Part shown: positions 1 to 8,569 of the stretch, one piece after another
Layout: each line of letters begins with the position of its first letter
Numbering within the stretch: the stretch's first letter is position 1
Virus record (IMG/VR): IMGVR_UViG_3300027733_002295
Coordinates: 1-31,640 of that record
DNA: 31,640 nucleotides
Source: a virus
Reading direction: 5' to 3' (one strand)
The notes under the pieces: generated by a model
Database searches by the model: none
The model's input: the letters and a program-made list of their open reading frames with translations, nothing else
What the model was told of the DNA's origin: nothing
Translations under genes and position numbers: made by a program

Positions 1-1465
1 TTTCAAATGCTTCGCCGCCAACCGCGAGACCTTGGTAGGCGCGGTGGGTGGCTGTGTAGCTAAGTGTGCCGCTGCGAGGAGTCGTAAAAATGAGCTTCTG
101 CGCGGTGGCGTCAAATACCACAAGGGCGGTGGTGCCACCGAGTTGAAAAAGGTTAACATTATCCATTCTCGCTGGGAGCTCGAATGCGTTGCCTGGCCAA
201 TATTGAAATTTGAAGGTGTAATTTTTGGGCAGCCCCAAAGTTTGGGCGGCATCGAAGACGGCTTCGACGGTAAAAATGCCATCGGCTTGGCCTGTCGGGT
301 AATTGTAGCCGATATGCAATTTGTTATTCGCAACGCCCGCCAGCGTTTCTTCGAGCGCAGCAAAAGGGTAAAATACTCCATCTACGCCAAATGGATCACC
401 GTCGATAAACGTGTTAAATGTGACTACAGAAAGGACCTCTTTAAGTTGGGTAGGCAGATTGAGAGTGGACCCAAAAAAATTATATTCATCGTACTTGATG
501 ACTGGCCCCGAGACGGTGATGAGGCTTGGAGCCTGTATGGCGGGCGAGAATGTGATCTGGTTTGCCGAAAATGAATAGTTGCTAGGCGAGAGGGTGACCC
601 CGTTGACTGAAATCTCGACCACGCTTGGCCATAGGATTTTGGCGACAGGAACATCGCTTTGATTAGTGATGGATGCAAACTCCAGCGTGGCTTCTCCGCG
701 CTCGGTTTTAAAACAGGCTTTTCCACCCGAGGCGGAAATATGGGTCTTGAAAAACAATGTTGCGGTGGCGCGGTTGTAGTAAAATGGCACGCTTGGATCG
801 GTGGCATCCTCGCTCTCCACGCTCACGGTCGTGACAGCAAAGAGAGGCGATGAGGTCGAGATTGAGGTGCTTACGTGGCTTGGGTTTGCGTTGTGAGTGC
901 TGGCCTCGATGGTAAAAAAAACCGAGTTGGCGGAGGCTACTCCGGTTATGTTGGCGGAGATTCCTGGCAGGCGCTTGTCTAAAAAGTAAAAACACTGGCG
1001 ATCGCGTTTGAAAACAAAGTCCTCCCCTTCGATAAATGCAGTCGCGCCAAGCGATACGCTAGAAACCCCATCGATCCAACCTTTTTGTGCAGGAAAGTTG
1101 CCTGCATTTGGCCGGTGGAATGCGGTCTGCTCGGCTAGTGTTTCGGTAATGGTCAGCGTTGTGGTGGTTGCATTTTGTCCTGTCAGGACTTTTTGCCTGG
1201 CGGCGATATATTTTGAGTTTCCAGATCCTCCTCCTCCGCCGGACGCGATGACAGGGACTTTGGCGGAGTTGAGAACGTAAAGCTGGACTTCGCTGCCATC
1301 CATGGGGGCGACGGAACACGCCTGCCCTGCATAAGCTGTCGGGTTCTCGGCGGCATAGACCTCGAGGTCGCCCAGAGTGCGGAATACAGAAGTGGCGTCC
1401 AACGGAAAATTGGCGAGCCTTTGAAAACCTTTAGGGATGCTTACTGGGGCAATATTCTCTGGCAT
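1..1465 (-). CDS. Tail fibre / receptor-binding region structural protein (partial, C-terminus off window)
   Basis: The frame is open from ATG at 1465 to the window edge, giving 488 codons without a stop, so the C-terminus is missing. It begins MPENIAPVSIPKGFQRL and has a Gly-rich linker (SGGGGGSG) near residues 75-82. The rest is rich in Ser, Thr, Asn and aromatic residues and looks like beta-structured fibre sequence; there is no signal peptide or membrane helix. The start overlaps the stop of the RCC1/Ig protein by one base (TGATG), so the two are probably translationally coupled. Its place as the last tail gene before the edge, after the tape measure and a giant repeat protein, argues for a fibre or baseplate component. 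I recognise no named family. The reading frame is secure; the function is inferred from position. Confidence 0.75.
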   Translation of the reverse strand, partial: MPENIAPVSIPKGFQRLANFPLDATSVFRTLGDLEVYAAENPTAYAGQACSVAPMDGSEVQLYVLNSAKVPVIASGGGGGSGNSKYIAARQKVLTGQNATTTTLTITETLAEQTAFHRPNAGNFPAQKGWIDGVSSVSLGATAFIEGEDFVFKRDRQCFYFLDKRLPGISANITGVASANSVFFTIEASTHNANPSHVSTSISTSSPLFAVTTVSVESEDATDPSVPFYYNRATATLFFKTHISASGGKACFKTERGEATLEFASITNQSDVPVAKILWPSVVEISVNGVTLSPSNYSFSANQITFSPAIQAPSLITVSGPVIKYDEYNFFGSTLNLPTQLKEVLSVVTFNTFIDGDPFGVDGVFYPFAALEETLAGVANNKLHIGYNYPTGQADGIFTVEAVFDAAQTLGLPKNYTFKFQYWPGNAFELPARMDNVNLFQLGGTTALVVFDATAQKLIFTTPRSGTLSYTATHRAYQGLAVGGEAFE

Positions 1466-4389
1466 CAGATTGTGACAACGTAGGTTGCGAAATTTGAGAA
1501 CGGAACGGCGGCTATGTAGGTATAGACGCGGTAGTTGACCGTAGTGCCGCCTGCGACGGAGACGGGAACTGTCGCCAGATCAAATGTGTCGAGCACATTG
1601 GCATCGAGGAACTCGGCGTAAAAAATGGAAGAAATTTCACCAAGGCTAGCCGGCATGGCAATCGTGATCCGTCGGTCGCCAGGCTTGACAACGATGGGGT
1701 AGACTTTGCCTTTGGAGACGCCAAATGAGGGCGAGCCGATATTGCGAACGGTGCTTGTGTTGGTCGCTTGGAAAGGGTTGGTGTCTGCGCCCATGTACGC
1801 CACGGCGGAGAGCGCATTTCCAATGATGACGGAATTTTGAATCTCGGCAGGAAGTGTGATTGTGCGGAAAGCGCTGGTGGTGTCTTCCCATTTCACTTCA
1901 AAAATGGCGGAGACTTTTTCTTGCCCAGTAGAAAAGAGGGCGGCGATGACGTCGGAGGATAGGTCAATGGTGCCGCTCGAGCTGGCGGAAAAAGCCAGAT
2001 ATTCGATCGAGCTATAGGAGGCTTTTATGCCGACTGAAACCGAAAAAGAGGATGGGATCGCAAATGAGCTAGTGCCCTCGACAAAAACGATGCGAAAAGG
2101 AAGGCGGTCGTCTCGCTTGAGAGTCATCTTTGCCAGGGCAAATTTTGTGTCGGCCTTGGTAAGGATCTTACGGTTGCGGACATCCACGAAGATTTCTAGC
2201 TCCGACCAGTTGACAACCGTGACGGTGAGTTGAACTGTCGAGGAGACATTGCTGGCATCGGTGGCCGTGAGCGAGATGCTCGTTGTGCCGCTGAATGTCG
2301 GTGTGCCGCTGATGGCCCCAGTGGTGGCATTGATCGACGCCCATTCTGGCAGATTGGAGGCATACCATTTCACGGCTGTGCCGGAAAGGATTGAGGGGGT
2401 TTGCGTAAAAGGCGCTCCCAAGGTGGCGGTAAAAGATTGGTTTTCGGATAGCATAAGTGGCGTGGTTGATCCACCGCCTCCACCGCCTCCGCCGCCGCTT
2501 GCGGAAATGGTGAAAGATACATTTGTCGGGGTGCTCGAGCCTCCAGTGCCCGTGGCTGTGACGGCAGCCGTGGAAGTGGCCGCTGTGGTCGGAGTGCCAG
2601 TAATGGCTCCAGTAGTGGCATTGAGAGAGAGCCCGGCGGGCAAGCCTGTTGCCGCCCATGAAGTCGCTGGGCGATTGCTGGCATTGGTGAGATTTATGAC
2701 CCCGCTCAATGCGGTGCCCACCGTGCCAGTGATGGATTGGCCCGCCGTGATGATAGGAACCCCTGCTCCGACTACAAAAGAGACCGATTGGTTTGCGCTA
2801 GTGCCCCCCGGTCCTGTGGCACGGAGATCCGGCGCCGAAGTGCCCATGGCGGTCGGTGTTCCCGTGATGGCTCCGGTGGTAGCGTTAAGAGAGAGCCCTG
2901 CTGGCAATGCGCCGCTGGCGATGGCCCATGAGGTCGCTGGGCGAGTGCTGGCATTGGTGAGTGCAGGCGTCTGCGAAAATGCCACGCCGACTTTGCCAGT
3001 GAAGGATTGGCCCGCCGTGATAGTTGGTGGTAAAACGGCAGAAATGGTGATGGTGCCTATGGCTTGGGCGCTTGTGCCGCCAATTCCAGTAGCCGTCAAA
3101 GTGATGTTGCCAGCAAATGGGTCAAGAGGCGTGCCAGTGATACGGCCAACGGATGCATTAAAAGTCGCCCACGATGGAAGTGCGGTGCATGTCCATGATG
3201 TTGCCGGGCGGTTGACTGAGTCCTCCAATGAGGCCGCGCCGACAAAAGCTGAGCCTACCAATCCCGTAAACTGAATGGGAGTCGTGATGATTGGTGTCCC
3301 ATAAGCAATAACGAATTGAATGGTGACTGGATCTGGGTTCCTCGGTGCCGTGGCTTGGCCAGCTCGGTTGTTGTAGTTGTACCCGCCACCCGCCAATGGC
3401 CAACCAATGCCGTCGCCATTATTATTCAGGGCGAGAGAATAAAATCCACCTGCGGAAAGTTTGGCAGGCGACACGACATCTGTCGGGATGTTGCATTGCC
3501 CTTGAGAGTTATTCCCCCACGCAATGACGGTGCCGTTTGATTTTTCTGCTAAGGAAAAATAACCTCCGGCAGAAATGGAGGTGACGCCCGTTGCGCTTGC
3601 TGGGACGGTCGTTTGGCCCGATGTATTCAGACCCCAAGCAACTACCGTTCCGTCGCTCTTGAGCGCGAGCGCATGGCTGTACCCGGCAGAGATCGCGGTG
3701 ACGCCAGATAATCCAGAAGGGATCGTCGTTTGGCCAGCGTCATTCCTGCCCCAAGCTACGACGGTGCCGTTGCTTTTTAGCGCCAATGAGAAATTCAGAC
3801 CCGCTGAAATCGCCGTGACGCCAGTTAAGCTCGGTGGGACGGTGGCTTCCCCGTACTCATTATGGCCCCAAGCTACGACGGTGCCGTTGCTTTTCAAAGC
3901 CAGACAATGGCCCAAAATACGACCCGCTGAAATCGCGGTGACGCCAGTTAAGCTCGGTGGGACGGTGGCTGCGCCTAATGTCGTATTGCCCCAACCGAAG
4001 ACCGTGCCATCGCTCTTGAGCGCAAAGGCATGTCCCTCTCCAGCAGATATCGCGGTAATGCCGGAAAGGACATCTATGCCTGCGGCGGGCTCAAAATGTT
4101 CCGAGCTATTGTCACCAAAAGCAAAGACTGTCCCATCATTTCGCAAGCCAAAAGATACCGTCTCCGTGGCCACAAAATCTACAAAAGTCTGCTTGTCTTG
4201 TATAAAGGTGGCAGTGGAGGTGGCTGCTGTGGTCGGTGTGCCAGTAATGGCCCCCGTTGTCGGATTGATCGATAGCCCAGAGGGTAGTCCAGATCCTGTC
4301 CACGAAAGTATGGTGCCCGAATGCGCGGGCGTCTGCGAAAATGCTACGCCAACTTTGCCATTTAGGGTTTGACCAGGTGAGATTGCCAT
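1465..4389 (-). CDS. Giant tail protein: RCC1 propeller plus Ig-like repeats
   Basis: 974 residues. Residues 1-60 form most of a 'putative Ig' (He_PIG) domain with the signature GLSINPTTGAITGTP. Residues about 62-355 hold seven RCC1-type blades built on VTAISAG...LALKSNGTVVAWG, enough for a closed seven-bladed propeller. Residues about 360-627 hold three more Ig-like domains, then a poly-Gly linker (about 628-637) and a fifth Ig-like domain (about 645-727). The last 245 residues are a different domain, possibly like an upper-baseplate protein. Such repeats usually bind proteins or glycans, so a host-contacting tail fibre is the likely role. ATG 4389 is preceded by TTTTGACA with a 16-nt gap. 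Neighbouring repeats are very alike in DNA, which suggests recent duplication or shuffling. The domains are clear; the structural role is inferred. Confidence 0.85.
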   Translation of the reverse strand: MAISPGQTLNGKVGVAFSQTPAHSGTILSWTGSGLPSGLSINPTTGAITGTPTTAATSTATFIQDKQTFVDFVATETVSFGLRNDGTVFAFGDNSSEHFEPAAGIDVLSGITAISAGEGHAFALKSDGTVFGWGNTTLGAATVPPSLTGVTAISAGRILGHCLALKSNGTVVAWGHNEYGEATVPPSLTGVTAISAGLNFSLALKSNGTVVAWGRNDAGQTTIPSGLSGVTAISAGYSHALALKSDGTVVAWGLNTSGQTTVPASATGVTSISAGGYFSLAEKSNGTVIAWGNNSQGQCNIPTDVVSPAKLSAGGFYSLALNNNGDGIGWPLAGGGYNYNNRAGQATAPRNPDPVTIQFVIAYGTPIITTPIQFTGLVGSAFVGAASLEDSVNRPATSWTCTALPSWATFNASVGRITGTPLDPFAGNITLTATGIGGTSAQAIGTITISAVLPPTITAGQSFTGKVGVAFSQTPALTNASTRPATSWAIASGALPAGLSLNATTGAITGTPTAMGTSAPDLRATGPGGTSANQSVSFVVGAGVPIITAGQSITGTVGTALSGVINLTNASNRPATSWAATGLPAGLSLNATTGAITGTPTTAATSTAAVTATGTGGSSTPTNVSFTISASGGGGGGGGGSTTPLMLSENQSFTATLGAPFTQTPSILSGTAVKWYASNLPEWASINATTGAISGTPTFSGTTSISLTATDASNVSSTVQLTVTVVNWSELEIFVDVRNRKILTKADTKFALAKMTLKRDDRLPFRIVFVEGTSSFAIPSSFSVSVGIKASYSSIEYLAFSASSSGTIDLSSDVIAALFSTGQEKVSAIFEVKWEDTTSAFRTITLPAEIQNSVIIGNALSAVAYMGADTNPFQATNTSTVRNIGSPSFGVSKGKVYPIVVKPGDRRITIAMPASLGEISSIFYAEFLDANVLDTFDLATVPVSVAGGTTVNYRVYTYIAAVPFSNFATYVVTI
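2510..3290 (-). repeat. Ig-like domain-encoding tandem repeats
   Basis: Three successive units of about 260 bp encode Ig-like domains with the shared sentence PAGLSLNATTGAITGTPT. The unit near 2570 is almost identical in DNA to the stretch near 4210 that encodes the end of the first Ig-like domain, which links the two sides of the propeller. Confidence 0.7.
3310..4110 (-). repeat. RCC1 blade-encoding tandem repeats
   Basis: Degenerate tandem units of about 117-123 bp, each encoding one propeller blade. The plus-strand phrase acgacggtgccgttgctttt recurs in adjacent units (about 3758 and 3877), and 'gacgccagttaagctcggtggg' type segments recur at about 3820 and 3941. Near-identity of neighbouring units indicates recent unit duplication. 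Confidence 0.7.
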
Positions 4390-4413
4390 TACGTCAAAGC
4401 TAGGTTGTCAAAA

Positions 4414-4704
4414 TCAGCACGCCTCAGTGGCTATCCACTGGAAGCGACCTGCCGAAAAGCCCAACACATAGGTGCCGCCGTCCGTTGGCGGGGCGGGCGA
4501 AAAGGTGAGTGATTTTTGCTTGTAGCCCGACGGGCCAGTGATCTCATTGATAGACCACGGCTGGGGATTCCCCTGATCATCAGCGTCGGAAACTTGTAGA
4601 TCGCAAAAGGTGAAATTGCGATCAAGATCCTCGGCTGAAATCTGCGTGGGATATTTCGCCTCCTTGGATTTTGCCCGGTGCGTAAATGAGATAGGGATGC
4701 TCAT
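4414..4704 (-). CDS. Small tail-region protein, unknown function
   Basis: 96 residues, start ATG 4704 overlapping the preceding stop as ATGA, hence coupled to the 186-residue gene upstream. The sequence is soluble and beta-rich, with aromatic and Gly/Pro turns and the C-terminus FQWIATEAC. There is no signal peptide, membrane helix or known motif. It sits between the tape-measure downstream genes and the RCC1 fibre, where siphoviruses carry small tail-tip components, so a virion role is likely. No family recognised. Confidence 0.75.
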   Translation of the reverse strand: MSIPISFTHRAKSKEAKYPTQISAEDLDRNFTFCDLQVSDADDQGNPQPWSINEITGPSGYKQKSLTFSPAPPTDGGTYVLGFSAGRFQWIATEAC

Positions 4705-5261
4705 TGCACGGTATAAGCAAGGCCATACACAATATCGGCCTCATCGATATTGCCAAAATTTCGACGGGTTATAGATCGGATCTCTGGGGTCCAAGAAATA
4801 GACAGAGCGGCGGGCGAGGATGATGGACGATCTCCAATGATCTGCCGCTTTTTCATTGTTCTTGAAAAAGTGCGGCCTTGGATTTTTTGAGAGATTTCTA
4901 CAATGGATTTGTCGGAATCGAGTGCGGTGAATTCCGTGATAGTGGCCACGCTCCATTTTTCGTTGATGGTGTATGTATCGAAGCTTTTAGAGATAGTGAT
5001 AATCTCGTTTCCAAAAACTTTATTATCGAAAGGAGTTATTGAAACGGCGAGGAAATTTAATTCCCAATACCCTTGTCCTGTGTTTTTTGCTGTAGGTGGC
5101 GAGAATAAGCTCCCATGCACTTCTGCCGCGTTTATTGCGTCATCCTTTTCGTCTGGCAGATACGCAATAGTCCCAGAGATGAATTTTAATCCATTCCGCG
5201 AAGTCGTTTCAGTGAGACCGGGCAGAAGGACAGGGAATTTTCCGAAAATGGTGTATGCCAT
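4701..5261 (-). CDS. Tail-tip region protein, unknown (possible distal tail protein)
   Basis: 186 residues, ATG 5261 only two bases after the tape-measure stop. Opens MAYTIFGKFPVLLPGLTE and ends in a segment that reads as a small beta domain with a basic patch (TFSRTMKKRQ). The gene directly after the tape measure in siphoviruses usually encodes the distal tail protein or a tip component, and that is the best positional guess here. It is shorter than typical distal tail proteins and I see no decisive motif. Its stop overlaps the next start (ATGA). Confidence 0.75.
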   Translation of the reverse strand: MAYTIFGKFPVLLPGLTETTSRNGLKFISGTIAYLPDEKDDAINAAEVHGSLFSPPTAKNTGQGYWELNFLAVSITPFDNKVFGNEIITISKSFDTYTINEKWSVATITEFTALDSDKSIVEISQKIQGRTFSRTMKKRQIIGDRPSSSPAALSISWTPEIRSITRRNFGNIDEADIVYGLAYTVQ

Positions 5262-5263
5262 AA

Positions 5264-7786
5264 TTATGCGACGAGAGCGGCGACGGGGAGCTTGGGTTCT
5301 ATTTTGCCGACGAGGTTTTTGATGTCGGAGACGAGGTTTTTGAGTTCCGAGAGGATGCTGGTGTCGGGCTTCGGTGGCTCTTGCATGGGTGTGGTGCCGG
5401 GGCCAAAGCTCGGTAGGGAGTCGGTGAGGTTGAGCTTTAAGGGCTCGCTGAATGCGGCTGCGGCGGCGGACTTGAGCGAGGCCAGCGAGTCGGCAAAGGC
5501 GGCCATATCGAACTTGGCAACGAGATCCACTGGCTTTGCCCCCAGCTCGGCGATGCTGGCGGCGGCGGCGGTTGTGTCGGCGGTGGCCTTCACTTTGACC
5601 TCGGTTGGCGCTTTGCCAGACTGAACGATCGCATAAACGGCGGCTTGCACATCAGCCAACGATCCGCCCATGTCTTTTGCGACGATTTCGGCAGTGGCTC
5701 CGTTTCCGATCGCGGCGATGGAGTCCTTGTATTCTTTGAGCGACGCGAATCCTTGCTCTTTTAGGGTGAGCAAAACTTCTTTGGTTGGTGCGAGGTTTTT
5801 AACCTCAGCGGCGGCGAACTTCCAATCGTCTTTGCCTGTCAGTTTGATCGCCAAATCCACATCTTTTTGGGTAGGCAGGCTGTAGAGGATTTTCTGCAAA
5901 TTTTCGACTGAGTCCACACCGGCGGTCTTCATCCCAACCTCGATATTTTTATTATCCATAAGCCCAAGGATCTTGCGGGCTTCGATAAGATCGGGCTGCC
6001 CGGTGAGCTTGAGGGCGACCTCGATGGAGTGCTGCGTGGCCGAAGCACTATTGATCTCGGCCAGAAGGGTCTTGAATTTTGTGTCTTCGATTTTGGTGGT
6101 GACGGTGATGATGATGTTTTTGCCCGAAATGCTGTCGGTGATCTGCTTGGTGCGGAGCATGGCGTCTGCGAAGGCGTTGGCGTTCGCTTCGCCCATGCCG
6201 GATTCGGTGGATTTTTTCCACGCGTCGAGCCATACCTTGCGCTCCTCGAGGGCTTTTTGTTCGGCTTGGTTGCCTGTGGCTTTGGCGGTGGCAAGATCGA
6301 GCTCAAACTGGAGTTCAGCTTGTTTGGCGGCTTGGATTTTTGTGGTGGCGTCGAGTTGGGTGTTGAGTTCCTGCGTGACCTGTTTTGCCCCTTCGGTGGC
6401 GGGAACCATGGCTGTCTCCATCGATGTGCGGGTCGCTTTGCCGCTGGCCTCGATAGCATCCATCTGGGCGTTCATCCGCTTGGTTGCGTCTTCGGCTCCA
6501 AAAAAGTCCTCTTTAAATACTCGAGTTTTTGAAGCGGTCTTGTCGAACTCCTCTGTGACTTTGCCTGCGGCTTTGGCGGTCTCGCCCATGTTGGCAATCT
6601 GAGCCTCTCCGAGCTTGGTATTTGCGGCGTCGAGTACCTCAAACATCTTGTCGCCTGCGGCCTTGAAGCCCGGCAATTCGGAGATCGCTGCGGAAAATGT
6701 CATGAGCGACTCGGTGATATGTCGCCCGAATGTGAGAGCGGCATCGATGAGCGCGCTGCCGATGTAAGCTGTGACCGCAGAAGCTAAGTTGGTCTCCATG
6801 GACTTAACCAAAAAGTCAATGACCGTGGAGGACGTGTTGAAAAAGGCATTGCCGAAAGTCTTTACTGCGACCTCGAACGAGGTGCCGTAGGCCTTAATGG
6901 TGGCGATGGGATCATTAAAAGCCCCAATGAGTCGGTCTGCCAAGCGGACGACTATGTCCATGGTGGCCTTCCCCCAACCGGCAGCATCCACGCCACTGAG
7001 GGCGGCAGTGAATACGTTCAAGGCTGGTAAGGCTTTTTCTAAAAATCCGGCGGCGAACTCAAGAACCTTGTTGTTAAGAGCGGCCATGTTATCGCCCACG
7101 CTGTCGAAGGCGGCGGCGGAGCGATCCATCACGCCAGGGAGTCCGCCGAGTTGCCCCTTGGCCCCTTCGATCTCTCCGCTGAAATTTTGAAGGATGGGGA
7201 GAAGCTCTCCGCCGGATTTACCGAAGATCGACATTGCGGCTTCGGCGCGCTGCGCTGGATCTTGAATAGAAGAGATGCGCTGCGCAAATACGCCCATTTG
7301 GTCTGTGGGTGTCTTCCCTGCGAGATCGCCCATGGTGATGCCGAGTCTGGACATGGCGTCGGATTGAGCGGCTCCGCCTTGGGCTGCATCCACCATGAAC
7401 TTTTGCATTTTGTTCATAGAGGTGCCGACGGCATCGGCGCTCACTCCTGTATTGGTGAAGGCGCGCTCAAGAATGAGGAGATTGCCTGCGGTTTCGCCTG
7501 TGCGGCTTGAGAGGTCGTTGAGTTTGCCGCCGAGGTCTATGGCTGCGCCGAATTGATCGACGACAGCGCGGGCGGCGGCGGTGGCGGCTTCGACTGCCAT
7601 CATGCCAACCTTGACGGCGGCACCGGCTACGCCTGCGGCGAGGCCGATCTTGCCGAAAGACATATCAAATCCTTTGGCGGCTCCTGCGCCCTTTGCTCCA
7701 AAATCGTTGATGCTATTCGTGACGCTCTTTAAAGAGTTGCTGAGGCCTTCGTCTTTGGCGCCGAGGGTGACTGTAATATCGCTCAT
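5264..7786 (-). CDS. Tail tape measure protein
   Basis: 840 residues from ATG 7786, which overlaps the upstream stop as ATGA; I chose this over a start about 260 bases further upstream because that extra stretch is the upstream gene read in the wrong frame. The N-terminus (MSDITVTLGAKDEG) is followed by an Ala/Gly-rich hydrophobic stretch at about 45-76. Next comes the block GKTPTDQMGVFAQRISS...AMSIFGKSGGELLPIL, typical of siphovirus tape measures. The middle is long, helical and Ala/Lys-rich with a second hydrophobic stretch, and the C-terminus is Pro/Leu-rich. It is the longest head-to-tail gene after the chaperone pair, exactly where a tape measure belongs. By the family rule of roughly 0.15 nm per residue, 840 residues would mean a tail of about 125 nm; this is an estimate. 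Confidence 0.92.
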   Translation of the reverse strand: MSDITVTLGAKDEGLSNSLKSVTNSINDFGAKGAGAAKGFDMSFGKIGLAAGVAGAAVKVGMMAVEAATAAARAVVDQFGAAIDLGGKLNDLSSRTGETAGNLLILERAFTNTGVSADAVGTSMNKMQKFMVDAAQGGAAQSDAMSRLGITMGDLAGKTPTDQMGVFAQRISSIQDPAQRAEAAMSIFGKSGGELLPILQNFSGEIEGAKGQLGGLPGVMDRSAAAFDSVGDNMAALNNKVLEFAAGFLEKALPALNVFTAALSGVDAAGWGKATMDIVVRLADRLIGAFNDPIATIKAYGTSFEVAVKTFGNAFFNTSSTVIDFLVKSMETNLASAVTAYIGSALIDAALTFGRHITESLMTFSAAISELPGFKAAGDKMFEVLDAANTKLGEAQIANMGETAKAAGKVTEEFDKTASKTRVFKEDFFGAEDATKRMNAQMDAIEASGKATRTSMETAMVPATEGAKQVTQELNTQLDATTKIQAAKQAELQFELDLATAKATGNQAEQKALEERKVWLDAWKKSTESGMGEANANAFADAMLRTKQITDSISGKNIIITVTTKIEDTKFKTLLAEINSASATQHSIEVALKLTGQPDLIEARKILGLMDNKNIEVGMKTAGVDSVENLQKILYSLPTQKDVDLAIKLTGKDDWKFAAAEVKNLAPTKEVLLTLKEQGFASLKEYKDSIAAIGNGATAEIVAKDMGGSLADVQAAVYAIVQSGKAPTEVKVKATADTTAAAASIAELGAKPVDLVAKFDMAAFADSLASLKSAAAAAFSEPLKLNLTDSLPSFGPGTTPMQEPPKPDTSILSELKNLVSDIKNLVGKIEPKLPVAALVA

Positions 7787-8562
7787 TGTAGTTCGGCTTG
7801 TTTGGATTTTTCCGCTTTGATGGCGTGGGACATCATGCTCATCATTTTTTTCTTCGCCAGGTTGACGGCGAAAGATTCTCCACCGGCATCGAGGGTGGCG
7901 CGGGCGTAGGACACAGAGTTGGTAATCGCGATGGAAAATCCCATGCCTTCTTTTTGCATGGCGGCGACCATGCCCGCAGCTTTGGGCATATTCCGCTGGA
8001 CCCATGACGGCACGCCCTTGAGGGGCTCGCGCACGTCGGCGTTGCACTTCTCGGCCACGATGGCCCAGCCTGCCTTGGCGATGCCGACTTTTTTCAGCGT
8101 CTCTTTGAGATACTTGCGATAGGTGGCTTGCTTAATGAGAGCACGGTTAAGGAGGCCGAGGCGAGTGGTCTGCCCGGCGGCGGTCTTGTGCGATTTGTGC
8201 CAAGACTTTGCTGCACCGACATCGGAAATCTGCGTCTGCGTGTCGGTCGCCCACACGATGCCGCTTTTGCTATGCAGTGCCGCGCCGCCGGAGCTAAATG
8301 CGGTGCCTTTTTTAAGTTCCTTCCACCAGGTGGGATTGATGATGGTAAATATGCTGCGGATGTCTCCGGCGACTTGCTTCTCTCCTGCTTGCTTGGAGGT
8401 CCCGCTTGTGCCTGACGGCGCGGTGTAGCGCATGCACTCGAGCGCGCAGAGCCGGGCGGCATTATTGACAAGCTGGCCGACCTCTTTGCCGACAAGAAAT
8501 TCGTATTTCTTCATTTTCCGAAGAAACTTGGTGTCGTCGATTTGTATGCTTGGAGTTGCCAT
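7783..8562 (-). CDS. Tail morphogenesis protein, unknown (HK97 gp10-like features)
   Basis: 259 residues, ATG 8562. The N-terminal half (KEVGQLVNNAARLCALECMR then YTAPSGTSG) resembles the helical start plus 'TP-x-G-TG' turn of gp10-like tail completion proteins, but this protein is longer and sits after the chaperones rather than before the tube. Lys-rich throughout; the C-terminal helix ends KAEKSKQAELQ. There are no membrane helices. It is coupled to the tape measure by an ATGA overlap and lies 7 bases after the stop of the frameshift product, so it probably acts in tail assembly. Function uncertain. Confidence 0.75.
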   Translation of the reverse strand: MATPSIQIDDTKFLRKMKKYEFLVGKEVGQLVNNAARLCALECMRYTAPSGTSGTSKQAGEKQVAGDIRSIFTIINPTWWKELKKGTAFSSGGAALHSKSGIVWATDTQTQISDVGAAKSWHKSHKTAAGQTTRLGLLNRALIKQATYRKYLKETLKKVGIAKAGWAIVAEKCNADVREPLKGVPSWVQRNMPKAAGMVAAMQKEGMGFSIAITNSVSYARATLDAGGESFAVNLAKKKMMSMMSHAIKAEKSKQAELQ

Positions 8563-8569
8563 GTTTTAT

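Noticed and set aside
2249-3274. A 341-codon plus-strand open frame across the Ig repeats
   Set aside because: It is the antisense of the repeat-coding gene; repetition keeps the opposite frame open. Its Val/Pro/Ala-rich product has no domain and it opposes the operon.
3575-4372. Plus-strand open frame of 265 codons opposite the RCC1 blades
   Set aside because: Same reason: antisense of tandem repeats, low-complexity product, no ribosome site.
7787-8047. N-terminal extension of the tape measure to 927 residues
   Set aside because: The extra 87 residues are Arg/His-rich and coincide with the real upstream gene; ATG 7786 in an ATGA overlap is the better start.
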